64,000 nucleotides of DNA from Shewanella avicenniae (GTDB lineage Bacteria; Pseudomonadota; Gammaproteobacteria; Enterobacterales; Shewanellaceae), in contig NZ_CP071503.1 in NCBI RefSeq assembly GCF_017354945.1, positions 1,550,001 through 1,614,000 on the forward strand. The letters are read 5' to 3'. The number at the start of each line of letters is the position of its first letter. Within the stretch, counting starts at the first letter, position 1. Positions 25,498 to 35,042 of the stretch are shown here, in pieces. The translations under genes were made by a program, and so were the position numbers. The notes beneath the pieces are model-generated. The model did no database searches and was not told where the DNA came from. It worked only from the letters and a program-made list of their open reading frames with translations.

Positions 25498-27468
25498 ATG
25501 TCTTTAAAAACCAGTATTAATGGACCGGTATTTTATCCTTCGGTCGTTTGTTTGATTGCGTTAGTGTTGATTGGGGTTATTTGGCCTGATTCGGCGCAAT
25601 TGCTGTTCGACGGCGTACAACATTGGCTGCAACTGAAAGCCGGTTGGCTTTACATTCTTGGGGTTGCCGGTTTTCTTATCTTCATCGTCTTTATTATGGT
25701 CAGTCGCTACGGCGACATTAAGCTCGGCCCCGATCATTCTGAGCCTGATTACAGCTATGGAACCTGGATTGCCATGTTGTTCTCCGCGGGAATGGGCATC
25801 GGTTTAATGTTTTTTGGTATCGGCGAGCCTGTGATGCATTTTTTGGCGCCGCCAGATGCTGATCCGCAAAGTTTAAAAGCGGCTAAGGATGCGCTTAAAA
25901 TCACCTTCTTCCACTGGGGGCTGCATGCTTGGGCGATTTATGCCGTGGTGGCTCTTAGCTTGGCCTATTTTAGCTATCGCCATAAATTACCCTTGTTGCC
26001 GCGCAGTGCGCTGTATCCTTTGATTGGTGAACGTATTTATGGCCCAATCGGACATACCGTCGATACCTTAGCGGTGATTGGTACCGTGCTTGGGGTTGCT
26101 ACGTCGCTCGGCTTTGGGGTGGCGCAGGTTAACTCTGGGCTGCATTACTTGATTGGCGACAGTCTGCCCATCGCGCCTGTGGTGCAAGTGATTTTGATTA
26201 CCTTGATCACTGGGCTGGCGACCATTTCGGTGGTTACCGGTGTAGATAAAGGGATCAAAGTTCTTAGCGAGCTGAATATGGGGCTGGCATTTGTGCTGAT
26301 GATTTTTGTGCTGTTAGTTGGCCCAACAGTGACTTTGCTGCAGCATTTTGTGCAAAACACCGGTGCGTACCTGAGTGACATTGTCAACAAGACCTTTAAT
26401 TTGTACGCCTATCAGCAAAAGAATGACTGGCTAGGCGGTTGGACACTGTTCTATTGGGGCTGGTGGATCTCTTGGTCGCCATTCGTCGGTACGTTTATCG
26501 CGCGAGTCTCTCGTGGTCGTACGATTCGTCAATTCCTCGTTGGGGTGATGTTTGTGCCGACCGGTTTCACCTTTTTGTGGATGACCATTTTCGGGAATTC
26601 TGCAATCGATGCCATCGTTAACCAAGGCGCGCAATATCTGGCAGATGCTGTGTCATCGGATGTCTCTGTCGCGCTGTTTACCTTCTTTGAACATCTGCCG
26701 TTTTCTGGTCTTCTGTCTATTCTTGGCGTGTGTTTGGTGGTGACCTTCTTCGTAACATCCTCAGATTCGGGCTCATTGGTGGTAGATAATTTGACCTCGG
26801 GTGGTGATGAAAATGCCCCGGTTTGGCAGCGAGTGTTTTGGGCGTTGGCAGAAGGGGTGGTTGCTTCGGCGTTATTGTTAGCAGGTGGACTAAAAGCGCT
26901 GCAAACGGCCTCGATTGCCAGTGCGATGCCATTCCTAATCGTTATGATCTTGATGTGTGTCGGTTTATTTAAGGCACTGAAAGATGACCGTTTAAAGTTG
27001 ATGAGCGTGCGATTACATAACTCAACCGTGCAATACGCCAAAACTAGTGTGGCCTGGCAGGAGCATTTGGATGTGTTGATTTCCCACCCAACCTACAATG
27101 AAGCCCGAGCGTACCTTGATAAGATTGCCGAATCGGCACTGACCGTGGTAGAAAAGGAGTTCAATCGTCGCGGGATCTCGGCGGAATTGCAGTACGACAA
27201 TGACAATGATCGTATTCGCTTGATCTTGGATGGGACTGAGCAGCAAACTTTTGTTTACGCGTTAAGGGTAAGAAGTTATACCCTGCCGGGGTTGTCTGAC
27301 GATAACGATAAAAACTATTATCGCGTCGAAGTATTTCTTGAGCATGGCGGGCAGTACTATGACGTCATGGGGTATACCGAAGAGCAACTACAGGCAGACG
27401 TGGTGACTCAGTACGAGAAATATCGTCACTATCTGCATCTTTCGATCGCAGAGTATGTGAACCAGTAA
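25498..27468 (+). CDS. BCCT-family betaine/choline/carnitine transporter (BetT-like)
   Basis: A secondary transporter of about 656 residues with twelve expected membrane helices. Family hallmarks are present: FSAGMGIGLMFFGIGEPVMHF, the Trp-rich WTLFYWGWWISWSPFVGTFIARVSRGRTIR of helix 8, and TSSDSGSLVVDNLTSGG. The ~160-residue C-terminal cytoplasmic tail resembles that of E. coli BetT. Gly-Met-Gly-Ile-Gly in the substrate region points to proton coupling or choline/betaine use, but the substrate is not certain. The frame opens at 25486; the ATG at 25498 is preferred because GGGAG precedes it. No bet genes are adjacent. Confidence 0.88.
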   Translation: MSLKTSINGPVFYPSVVCLIALVLIGVIWPDSAQLLFDGVQHWLQLKAGWLYILGVAGFLIFIVFIMVSRYGDIKLGPDHSEPDYSYGTWIAMLFSAGMGIGLMFFGIGEPVMHFLAPPDADPQSLKAAKDALKITFFHWGLHAWAIYAVVALSLAYFSYRHKLPLLPRSALYPLIGERIYGPIGHTVDTLAVIGTVLGVATSLGFGVAQVNSGLHYLIGDSLPIAPVVQVILITLITGLATISVVTGVDKGIKVLSELNMGLAFVLMIFVLLVGPTVTLLQHFVQNTGAYLSDIVNKTFNLYAYQQKNDWLGGWTLFYWGWWISWSPFVGTFIARVSRGRTIRQFLVGVMFVPTGFTFLWMTIFGNSAIDAIVNQGAQYLADAVSSDVSVALFTFFEHLPFSGLLSILGVCLVVTFFVTSSDSGSLVVDNLTSGGDENAPVWQRVFWALAEGVVASALLLAGGLKALQTASIASAMPFLIVMILMCVGLFKALKDDRLKLMSVRLHNSTVQYAKTSVAWQEHLDVLISHPTYNEARAYLDKIAESALTVVEKEFNRRGISAELQYDNDNDRIRLILDGTEQQTFVYALRVRSYTLPGLSDDNDKNYYRVEVFLEHGGQYYDVMGYTEEQLQADVVTQYEKYRHYLHLSIAEYVNQ

Positions 27469-27495
27469 TCTATTTCCATTAGGACCGACTTTTAC

Positions 27496-27849
27496 ATGAC
27501 AACAGGTAAGTTAGATCAGGTGTTGGCGCAAGCCAGAGAATACAAAGCATCGCGCGAGCAGGGATACCGTGAACGTGCACTGAAAATGTATCCTTGGGTG
27601 TGTGGCCGTTGTGCGCGTGAGTTTAGCCATAAAAATTTGAGCGAACTGACCGTTCATCACCGCGATCATAACCATGACAACAACCCCAATGATGGTTCAA
27701 ACTGGGAATTGTTGTGTCTCTATTGTCATGACAATGAGCATTCACGCTTTGAAGAGTTAGTCCAGTATGGCGATACCCGCGATGGGGCACAGGCAGCTGC
27801 CACATACAGCCCTTTTGCGGGATTAAAGGATATGCTGGCGAAAAAATAA
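27496..27849 (+). CDS. yajD: YajD family HNH nuclease
   Basis: A 117-residue HNH protein, the length of E. coli YajD. A zinc-type CGRC (residues 36-39) and a second pair in CLYCHDNEH frame the nuclease core LTVHHRDHNHDNNPNDGSNW, in which the HH-N-H order is complete. Family members are small soluble proteins with no proven substrate. It starts 27 bases after the BCCT gene with an AGGA in the gap, so it is probably cotranscribed, although a functional link is not evident. Confidence 0.9.
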   Translation: MTTGKLDQVLAQAREYKASREQGYRERALKMYPWVCGRCAREFSHKNLSELTVHHRDHNHDNNPNDGSNWELLCLYCHDNEHSRFEELVQYGDTRDGAQAAATYSPFAGLKDMLAKK

Positions 27850-28005
27850 TTAAATTACATTTAAGTAATTGATAATTAATTAAACATAATTTTTCTGTCA
27901 GCATTTTTCCTGCCACGTATCACAGCTTTGACTTAGGTTTAAGTTGTTTTGGCTGAAAAGTGGACAGAGTATTTGTAACAAAGTCTATTTTGCGGAGGCT
28001 AGTCA

Positions 28006-28034
28006 TTGGCTTGACTTGTCTTAGCCAATATACT
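28006..28034 (+). promoter_or_regulatory. Sigma-70 promoter of the peptide transporter gene
   Basis: TTGGCT at 28006-28011 and TATACT at 28029-28034 are 17 bases apart, about 40 bases before the transporter start. The gap upstream (from 27850) is very AT-rich and otherwise without recognisable features. Confidence 0.6.
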
Positions 28035-28074
28035 TTGCACTTTAAGTATTACAACAACTATGGAAGCAAGTGAT

Positions 28075-29619
28075 ATGACTCTTGGTTCAGCTAACGTGAG
28101 CAAGACGCATTCGTTTATGACGGTGTCGCTCATCGAATTGTGGGAACGTTTTGGTTACTACGGGATGCAAGCGCTAATCGTGTACTTTATGGTACAGCGT
28201 TTAGGGTTTGATGATGAACGTGCTAACTTGGTATGGAGTGCTTGTGCTGCGTTGATCTACGTATCACCAGCCATTGGCGGTTGGGTTGGTGACAAGATCC
28301 TCGGCACCAAACGCACTATGTTGTTAGGTGCGGGCATTCTGTCAGTGGGTTATGCCCTGATGACAGTACCAACTGAAAACACTTGGTTCTTGTTCTCTGC
28401 GCTTGGCGTAATCGTTGTGGGTAACGGTTTATTCAAACCTAATGCCGGTAACCTGGTTCGTAAAATCTACGAAGGTGACGATTCTAAGATCGACAGCGCA
28501 TTTACCATCTACTACATGGCGGTTAACGTTGGTTCAACCATCTCTATGTTGTTGACCCCATGGATCAAAGACTACGTAAACGAAGCTTATGCGGGTACTC
28601 ACTACGGTTGGCACGCGGCATTTGCTGTTTGCTGTGTGGGCTTGTTAGTCGGTTTGGCAAACTATTCATTGATGGCCAAAACCCTGACAATGTACGGTTC
28701 AGAACCTGATAACCACCCAGTAGATAAAAAGAAACTTGCTACAGTACTTATTCTGGCACTGGCTTCAGTTGCATTGTCTGCTGTTATTCTTGAATACCAA
28801 ACACTGGCGCGTATCTTCGTGTATATTGCGGGTATCGCCGTATTGGCTATCTTTGTTCACTTGATCCGTAACAGTGAGCCAAGCGAACGTGCAGGCCTGA
28901 TTGCCGCTTTGGTATTGACCATTCAGACAGTATTCTTCTTTGTGTTCTATCAACAAATGTCAACGTCACTGGCGCTGTTTGCATTGCGTAACGTGGACTG
29001 GGAATTCCAAATGTTTGGTGTGCATTTATGGACTTGGTCTCCTGCACAGTTCCAAGCATTGAACCCAATCTGGATTATGCTGTTGAGCCCATTGTTGGCA
29101 TGGCTGTACGCTACTGCGGGGCGTAATAACAAAGACTTGTCGATTGCGGGTAAATTCGCACTGGGCTTCGCGGTTGTTGCTTTGGGCTTCTTCATCTACG
29201 GTGTTGCAGGTCAATTCGCAGTTAACGGTAAGACTTCATCTTGGATCATGATCTGGGGTTATGGTGCTTACTCATTAGGTGAGTTGCTGGTGTCTGGTCT
29301 GGGTCTTGCGATGATCGCTCGCTACGTACCTGCACGCATGGGCGGCTTTATGATGGGGGCTTACTTCGTGGCATCAGGTATTTCTCAATACTTGGGTGGC
29401 GTGGTAGCAAACTTCGCCAGCGTACCGAAAGATTTAACCGACCCAGTACAAACACTGGAAATCTATACCAGCCTGTTCAACAAGTTAGGTATTGCCGCGG
29501 TAGTGTGTACCGGTATCGCACTTGCAGTATTGCCATTAATGCGCCGTTTGACTGAGACTCACCACTCTCACAGCACCTCTGCTGCCGAGTCGCTGGCTGA
29601 CGTAAAAGCTGAGCAATAA
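28075..29619 (+). CDS. Proton-dependent oligopeptide transporter (POT/PTR family)
   Basis: A di-/tripeptide:proton symporter of ~514 residues with about fourteen membrane segments. The N-terminal ELWERFGYYGMQALIVYF is the ExxER-type proton motif of the family. The PTR2 signature appears as DSAFTIYYMAVNVGSTISM, after GNGLFKPNAGNLVRKIY. It would import small peptides as carbon and nitrogen sources. The frame opens at ATG 28060, but GGAAG is eight bases before the ATG at 28075, which I prefer. Codon use is strongly biased to common codons, suggesting high expression. It stands alone with its own promoter and terminator. Confidence 0.93.
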   Translation: MTLGSANVSKTHSFMTVSLIELWERFGYYGMQALIVYFMVQRLGFDDERANLVWSACAALIYVSPAIGGWVGDKILGTKRTMLLGAGILSVGYALMTVPTENTWFLFSALGVIVVGNGLFKPNAGNLVRKIYEGDDSKIDSAFTIYYMAVNVGSTISMLLTPWIKDYVNEAYAGTHYGWHAAFAVCCVGLLVGLANYSLMAKTLTMYGSEPDNHPVDKKKLATVLILALASVALSAVILEYQTLARIFVYIAGIAVLAIFVHLIRNSEPSERAGLIAALVLTIQTVFFFVFYQQMSTSLALFALRNVDWEFQMFGVHLWTWSPAQFQALNPIWIMLLSPLLAWLYATAGRNNKDLSIAGKFALGFAVVALGFFIYGVAGQFAVNGKTSSWIMIWGYGAYSLGELLVSGLGLAMIARYVPARMGGFMMGAYFVASGISQYLGGVVANFASVPKDLTDPVQTLEIYTSLFNKLGIAAVVCTGIALAVLPLMRRLTETHHSHSTSAAESLADVKAEQ

Positions 29620-29665
29620 GCACTAGACTGGTAACAGTCGTACCTAAAAAGCTTAGTTAACCCGT

Positions 29666-29707
29666 TAAAAATACCCTCAACATCGTTTGATGTGAGGGTA
29701 TTTTTTT
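29666..29707 (+). terminator. Terminator after the peptide transporter gene
   Basis: A long hairpin, AAATACCCTC...GAGGGTATTT with an inner ACATC/GATGT stem and a GTTT loop, is followed by seven T residues. It starts about 45 bases after the stop codon. Confidence 0.9.
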
Positions 29708-29784
29708 GTGCCCGATTCGGCTGTATTTAGTCGAATCTGCTTCAACAGGAAGCTAGCCTGTCTTGTTGATTGTCGGAATAGGGC

Positions 29785-29827
29785 ATAAAAAAACCTGTCT
29801 CGCTTTCGTTGATGCGCGAGACAGGTT
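29785..29827 (-). terminator. Terminator after ycaO (minus strand)
   Basis: Read on the minus strand, the 12-base stem AACCTGTCTCGC / GCGAGACAGGTT with a loop of about twelve bases is followed by seven T residues, 20 bases after the ycaO stop. Confidence 0.88.
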
Positions 29828-29846
29828 GGCGTTTCAGCGTTAGCGC

Positions 29847-31610
29847 TTATTTATGCCACTCTGTAAAGGCGGCTTTGGCGCGTTGCAGTTTGTCATAGGC
29901 TTGCAGCAACGATTGGTGCTTAGCAAAGCCGAGAATACCGTTAGTCAATTGCAGGTCATAGCCATAGGCCTGTTGTTGAACGTGCGCTAATGCTGCATCT
30001 AAATGCGCTTTGGTAAACATACGTTCAAACTTCGGCAGATATTGCTCAAGCTCTAAGCCTTGCTCTTGCGACTGCAGAATAGCGAGCACTGCGTGGTAGA
30101 AACGCAAGCGAGGCTGGCGATCTGCCGTGATGCCATAGGCGTTAAAATCAACGGTCCATTGAGCCCAATCTAAAGCATCTTCTAGTTCACCCAAGCACAG
30201 GGCTAACAAACAACGCAGTTCACCAATACGCAGCGTTGCCCAAGGGCTGTTGTTGTCAACGGCAATACCTAACAGCTGATCCAGCGGTTGGAATTCATCC
30301 ACATTCAGTGCGTCGATTTCAGCCAAAATGGTCTCGGCCAGATCGCCATTGCTAGTGTCGCTCAGCCATTGTTCGAGTAAACGGCGTAATGCGGTGCCGC
30401 GATTGTTGTTCGCAAAATGCAGGTCATCAGCAGGATAGATTTCTGAATAGCCAGGCACTAATACACGGCAGGCATATGTTTCGAGGTGTTCATAGTCTGC
30501 GATGTAAACATCTGCGCCTAATTCACTGAATTTGCTCAACAGCAGGTTAAATTCTTCTTGGGTTGAACCGGCAAAATCCCAATCTGCAAACGGGTAGTCG
30601 CTATCTTGCTTAAACAGATCCCATGAGACCAGACCTGATGAATCAATAAAGTGAGTTTCGATATTGGTGTGATCGCCCACTTCATCATTGTTGAATGATG
30701 GCGATGGGAAAATATCCAGATCTTTAAGACCACGGCCTTGCAGCAATTCAGTCACGGTACGTTCTAGTGCCACGCCAAAACGCGGGTGTGCGCCGAATGA
30801 TGCAAAACAGCCTCCGTTGATTGGGTTAAACAGCGTCACACAAATGACCGGATACTCACCACCTAATGAGGCATCAAAACAGGTGATGGGGAAACCTTCA
30901 TCTTCCAATTTTGCAATCGCTTCAACCACATGAGGGTAGCGCGCCAAAACTTCAGTTGGGATTTCTGGCAGCGAAATACACTCAGTAATGATGCGATTTT
31001 TGACGTAGCGCTCAAAACATTCCGACAGAGCTTGGGTACGGGCTTCAGTCTTGGTGTTACCCGCTGACATGCCGTTACTCACGTACAAATTGCCGACAAT
31101 GTTCATTGGAATATAGATTTGTTGACCGTCAGATTGACGCTCAAAGGGCAGGGCACAGACGCCACGCGCTTCGTTGCTAGATTGAATGTCTACCAGCTGC
31201 GCCATCTCTACATCTTGCTCGGGATCGTAATGTTCTTTGAGGTAGTCATCCATCAATCCCGCTGGCCAGCTATCGGTGATTGGGAACCATTTTTCATTGG
31301 GATAATGGACGAATTCGCCATTGGAAATCTGCTCACCCATGTAGAAGTCGGCAAAGAAATAGTTACAGGCCAGACGTTCAAAATATTCGCCCAAGGCACT
31401 GGCTAACGCGGCATCTTTGCTGGCGCCCTTACCATTGGTAAAACACGCAGGACATTGGCGGTCGCGAATATGCACAGACCACACGTTTGGGACTGGGTTC
31501 AGCCACGATGCTTCTTCGATATCAAAGCCTAACTTGGCTAAACGTTGCTGCATAGTGTTGATGGAGACTTCGAGGGCTTCATCTTTGCCCGGAATAAATG
31601 TGCGGCTCAT
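29847..31610 (-). CDS. ycaO: Ribosomal protein S12 methylthiotransferase accessory factor YcaO
   Basis: A 587-residue YcaO-domain protein, one residue longer than E. coli YcaO and similar throughout. The ATP-binding segments are visible: GKGASKDAALASALGEYFERL near residues 63-83, SAGNTKTEARTQALSECFERYVK near 178-200, and FGVALERTVTELLQGR near 290. In E. coli, YcaO helps RimO place a methylthio group on Asp88 of ribosomal protein S12. The ~190-residue C-terminal helical part is TPR-like. No peptide-precursor or dehydrogenase gene lies next to it, so this is the housekeeping type rather than an azole-peptide synthetase. Confidence 0.92.
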   Translation of the reverse strand: MSRTFIPGKDEALEVSINTMQQRLAKLGFDIEEASWLNPVPNVWSVHIRDRQCPACFTNGKGASKDAALASALGEYFERLACNYFFADFYMGEQISNGEFVHYPNEKWFPITDSWPAGLMDDYLKEHYDPEQDVEMAQLVDIQSSNEARGVCALPFERQSDGQQIYIPMNIVGNLYVSNGMSAGNTKTEARTQALSECFERYVKNRIITECISLPEIPTEVLARYPHVVEAIAKLEDEGFPITCFDASLGGEYPVICVTLFNPINGGCFASFGAHPRFGVALERTVTELLQGRGLKDLDIFPSPSFNNDEVGDHTNIETHFIDSSGLVSWDLFKQDSDYPFADWDFAGSTQEEFNLLLSKFSELGADVYIADYEHLETYACRVLVPGYSEIYPADDLHFANNNRGTALRRLLEQWLSDTSNGDLAETILAEIDALNVDEFQPLDQLLGIAVDNNSPWATLRIGELRCLLALCLGELEDALDWAQWTVDFNAYGITADRQPRLRFYHAVLAILQSQEQGLELEQYLPKFERMFTKAHLDAALAHVQQQAYGYDLQLTNGILGFAKHQSLLQAYDKLQRAKAAFTEWHK

Positions 31611-31814
31611 GAGGTTCCAAATTGTTAACTAGATCAAATTTCGCGGCATGTTAACACATTTGCTGCGGCTGATTCTCTACCGTTTTGCACTGAGTTATAT
31701 CCGTTTACCATTTATCGCTGACGACACAGATAAATCGCTTTTTTATCTGCGGTAACAGTTGCTAGAATGGCCGACTATTGAACGTATGTCGCCTTAAGTA
31801 ACAGGATAAAAACA

Positions 31815-32837
31815 TTGGAATTTTTATACGAATACGGGCTGTTTCTTGCCAAAGCGGCCACTGTCGTTGTGGCGATTGCCGTGATTGTGGCCATTGTGGT
31901 CAGTGCCTCGGTTAAGCCTAAGTCAGACAAAGGCGAATTACGCCTTACCGATCTGAGTGACGAACTGGCTGGATTAAAACATGACTTGCATGCAGAGCTG
32001 TTAGATAAAAAGGCTTTCAAACAATATGAAAAGCAGCTAAAAGCTGAACAAAAAGCCAAAGAAAAGGCGAAGGATGCAGATACCAGCGCGCCATCTCGCG
32101 TGTTTGTGATGGACTTTAAAGGTGGCATAGAAGCGGCTGAAGTCGCTTCGCTGAGGAGAGAGATCAGTGCCGTTTTAGCCGTGGCAACGGATAAAGATGA
32201 AGTGGTGGTTAATGTTGAAAGTGGCGGCGGCATGGTCCATGGCTATGGCTTAGCCGCAAGCCAGTTAGAGCGTTTTCGCGCTGCCAATATTCCGCTGACC
32301 ATTTGTGTGGACAAGGTTGCCGCAAGTGGCGGTTACATGATGGCCTGTGTGGCCAATCAAATTGTGGCTGCGCCGTTCGCGATTATTGGCTCTATTGGTG
32401 TGGTGGCGCAATTGCCCAACTTTAATCGATTGCTGCGTAAGCATGATATTGATTATGAACAACATACTGCGGGTCAGTTTAAGCGCACGATCACCATGTT
32501 TGGTGAAAATACCGAAGAAGGCCGTGAAAAATTCCGCGAAGAGTTGGAAGAGACTCATCAGTTGTTTAAAGGTTTTGTCGGTCGCTATCGTCCATCGTTG
32601 GTGTTAGATAAAGTGGCCACCGGCGAGCATTGGTATGGGCAGCAAGCACTGGATTTAGGCCTAATCGATAAGGTGGGTACCAGTGATGATCTGCTGATGA
32701 CTCTGGCGAATGATCGCCAAGTGTACAAAGTGCAGTATCAGATTAAGAAAAAGCTCACTGATAAACTGGGTCATGCGGCGTCAGTATTGGTGAATGCCTG
32801 TATCGACAGCTTGGTGTTGCGCAATCGCTCCGTGTAG
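31815..32837 (+). CDS. sohB: Inner-membrane protease SohB (S49 family)
   Basis: A 340-residue S49 peptidase. An N-terminal membrane anchor (residues ~8-30) is followed by a charged linker and then the protease domain. The nucleophile Ser is in VDKVAASGGYMMACVA, and the general-base lysine is in AGQFKRTITMFGENTEEGREKF; both are present. Similarity to E. coli SohB is strong along the whole length. The start is TTG at 31815 behind ACAGGA. SohB is thought to work on membrane proteins or signal peptides. Confidence 0.93.
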   Translation: MEFLYEYGLFLAKAATVVVAIAVIVAIVVSASVKPKSDKGELRLTDLSDELAGLKHDLHAELLDKKAFKQYEKQLKAEQKAKEKAKDADTSAPSRVFVMDFKGGIEAAEVASLRREISAVLAVATDKDEVVVNVESGGGMVHGYGLAASQLERFRAANIPLTICVDKVAASGGYMMACVANQIVAAPFAIIGSIGVVAQLPNFNRLLRKHDIDYEQHTAGQFKRTITMFGENTEEGREKFREELEETHQLFKGFVGRYRPSLVLDKVATGEHWYGQQALDLGLIDKVGTSDDLLMTLANDRQVYKVQYQIKKKLTDKLGHAASVLVNACIDSLVLRNRSV

Positions 32838-32856
32838 GGTGATGGTTAGATAAGCA

Positions 32857-32886
32857 ATAGGCCAGCAGTTGCTGGCCTATCTTTTT
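32857..32886 (+). terminator. Terminator after sohB
   Basis: A perfect 11-base stem ATAGGCCAGCA / TGCTGGCCTAT with a two-base loop is followed by CTTTTT, 20 bases after the stop codon. The stem is symmetrical, but the minus strand lacks an equally good T-tract. Confidence 0.88.
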
Positions 32887-32906
32887 AACAACTATGTACT
32901 CAAAGA

Positions 32907-33965
32907 TTAGATTAAGTAACTGATATGTTGATAGAAACCAACCGTCAATTCTTGAGTTTTAGGATCTAAGCCAATCGCTTTGGCAAAATCTCTCAGCGCA
33001 GCTTCAACTTGATTCATGTAGCGACCATAACCCGGTTCAGCATAGTCTTGTTGGGTGGCCACCAAAATGAAATCCACTGCTTCAACATGGCGTTTGCCAC
33101 CATCCCAATAGCGTTGATATTCCACTTCATTATCTTGCGGATTGAAGCCCACATGTTGGGTTTCCGCTGTTTGGCCGCGTTGGTCAAATTTACTGTTACG
33201 CACTAACGGAGTCAGACCGTTAGCAATCATGGCAGAATGCTTCAAATGGCGTTGATTAATCGCACTAAGAAACTGATCTTCCAAGTAATGGTACAAGGCT
33301 TGTTCGTTTTGGCCTTCTGTCAAAATCTGCTGCTTCAATTTACGCGACAGTGGTAGCGTAACCTTGACGTGTGCAGTAGAGGTGTAATTGGTTGGCAATT
33401 CACAACCACGAGACTTATAGCGCATGTAGATGTTACGCAGTTTATAGCCATAGGTTTCAGTATTGCGTTTTGCGGCGGCAAACAGGTCGTATGACATCTG
33501 TTGGTGGTCACGGATTTTGAACGGTTGTGATTGGGCTGGCAGCTGAGTGATCAGCTTATCCATCACCATTCGCACGTTGTTGTGAAACGCGGCCGCGTTA
33601 GCGCGAATATCATTGCCGGTCGCCAAAAACAGGAAGCGTAATTTACGGGCGCGATAGTCTGCCTGATAGAACAGGTTCTGAGCTTCGTGATATTCAGGGT
33701 TATAGAAAAACAGAATTTGCTCAGCGGTTTGCAAGCAATAGGCTTCGGTGTGATAGCGCACGATGGGCAGCTTATCATTGGCAATCAGATGTACATTAAA
33801 CAGTTGGTGCACATCCGCCAGTTTAAAAAATTGTTCGGCAATTTGCAGATAGCATTGTTCGGCATCAGCATAGTGTTGCAGTAATTCGTCTGACAGTTTT
33901 AATTCGGCGCTGATATATTGGTTAGTACGTGTAGTCAGGGGCACATACAGTTTTGCTTGGGACAT
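32907..33965 (-). CDS. Conserved hypothetical protein, probable DUF3083 family
   Basis: A soluble protein of ~352 residues with no signal peptide or membrane helix, rich in Tyr, Gln and His. I associate it with DUF3083, a family largely confined to Shewanella and relatives, but this is from memory. Visible segments include YVPLTTRTNQYISAELKLSD at the start, LRFLFLATGNDIRANAAAFH and VDFILVATQQDYAEPGYGRY near the end. The frame extends twelve codons upstream to an ATG at 34001. The ATG at 33965 is preferred because AGGAGAG lies just before it. No function can be proposed. Confidence 0.75.
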   Translation of the reverse strand: MSQAKLYVPLTTRTNQYISAELKLSDELLQHYADAEQCYLQIAEQFFKLADVHQLFNVHLIANDKLPIVRYHTEAYCLQTAEQILFFYNPEYHEAQNLFYQADYRARKLRFLFLATGNDIRANAAAFHNNVRMVMDKLITQLPAQSQPFKIRDHQQMSYDLFAAAKRNTETYGYKLRNIYMRYKSRGCELPTNYTSTAHVKVTLPLSRKLKQQILTEGQNEQALYHYLEDQFLSAINQRHLKHSAMIANGLTPLVRNSKFDQRGQTAETQHVGFNPQDNEVEYQRYWDGGKRHVEAVDFILVATQQDYAEPGYGRYMNQVEAALRDFAKAIGLDPKTQELTVGFYQHISYLI

Positions 33966-34001
33966 ACTCTCTCCTGAGAATAGTGGTGAAACTTTGCGCA
34001 T

Positions 34002-34394
34002 ATTTTAGTCCTGTCGGCTATTCTGATATAGAGTGCAAATCACCTTTTTCGCCCGATATTTTTTTATGCAAAACCCCGTTTTTACTCAATTTTTCTCATA
34101 TTGCAGCGAAGTTGAAATCCGACTAAATACCGTTTGTGAATAGCTATGCGTGAGCAAATGAATTTTCAGGCATTCGCCGCACTGATTTTTAGTTTTATTT
34201 AATGAAAACGCGTTAGCCTGAACGGGTATTGCAGCAAGCATCGCTGACGTTTTTAGGCATAGCGCGGCAAAACTTCAGCCATTGGTTAGCTGATTAATTA
34301 TTTCTATAGCGAAATTTTGCTGATGAGCAGCCTGTGGATACAAAAATTTGAACCGTACAGACTGCCGCTTCGTAAGCAAGAACGTGTTGCAGCG
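34002..34394. other. Intergenic region, no gene recognised
   Basis: Roughly 390 bases between a DUF3083-like gene and tesA, both on the minus strand. It should hold the promoter of the former and the 3' end of the tesA transcript. I see AT-rich stretches but no convincing hairpin terminator. Two tiny open frames (18 codons from 34146 and 33 codons from 34323, plus strand) have no ribosome-binding site. Confidence 0.3.
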
Positions 34395-35042
34395 TTAAGA
34401 TTTAGCAGGCTTAACCGCCGTTAATGCTTGCGCGATATACGGCAGCATAAATTCAGTGATTTTCGGTTGTGCCTGCGTATTAGGATGAATGCCGTCGCGT
34501 TGCATCAATTCAGGATAGGGTGCGATAACTGTCATAAAGAATGGAATGAGAGTGACGCTAGAATCTTTGGCAAGTTGTTGGTAAACGGCACTGAATGCTT
34601 TTTCGTAGCGTGGGCCATAGTTTGGGGGCACCATGACTTCTGACAGCATCACCTTGGCACCTGCTTGCTTAGCTAACGCTATCATTTTTGTAAGATTGTT
34701 TTGCAGCTGTTGCGGCGGAAAGCCCCTTAATCCATCATTTCCACCTAGCTCAATCAAGACAACATCCGGCGTTGCAGAAGCGAGCAACGCGGGCAAGCGG
34801 CGTAGGCCTCCAGCGGATGTTTCACCACTGACAGACGCATTTATCAGGGTATGTTGTGGCAATGCTTTGCGTAGTCCCTCAACCCAGCCGTCTTTTTCAT
34901 TTACGCCATAACTAGCGCCAAGGCTGTCGCCGACGATTAGCATGGTTGCCGCATGTGTTGGTAACGCCAACATCATTAACCACAGTGGTAGTAGCGCCAC
35001 AGGACGACATAAAAAGGAAGCGAACTTGAACAACAATGCCAT
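34395..35042 (-). CDS. tesA: Periplasmic arylesterase / thioesterase I / lysophospholipase L1 (TesA)
   Basis: A 215-residue SGNH hydrolase with a signal peptide (cleavage near THA-ATM, residues ~30-32). The nucleophile Ser is in IVGDSLGASYG, block III is LGGNDGLRG and the Asp/His pair is in RDGIHPNTQAQ. It would hydrolyse acyl thioesters, lysophospholipids and esters in the periplasm. The gene is divergent from ybbA, an order also seen in E. coli. The first ATG at 35042 lies inside the beginning of ybbA, so the two 5' ends overlap by 17 bases. Confidence 0.92.
   Translation of the reverse strand: MALLFKFASFLCRPVALLPLWLMMLALPTHAATMLIVGDSLGASYGVNEKDGWVEGLRKALPQHTLINASVSGETSAGGLRRLPALLASATPDVVLIELGGNDGLRGFPPQQLQNNLTKMIALAKQAGAKVMLSEVMVPPNYGPRYEKAFSAVYQQLAKDSSVTLIPFFMTVIAPYPELMQRDGIHPNTQAQPKITEFMLPYIAQALTAVKPAKS

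Noticed and set aside
29847..31610. YcaO as part of a peptide natural-product (azole) cluster
   Set aside because: The protein matches the E. coli housekeeping YcaO over its full length and stands alone with its own terminator; no precursor, dehydrogenase or exporter gene is adjacent, and the repeat protein is 7 kb away on a separate promoter.
34323..34424. 33-codon plus-strand frame beginning MSSLWIQKFEPYRL
   Set aside because: No ribosome-binding site and it runs into the antisense of the tesA 3' end; no support beyond being open.
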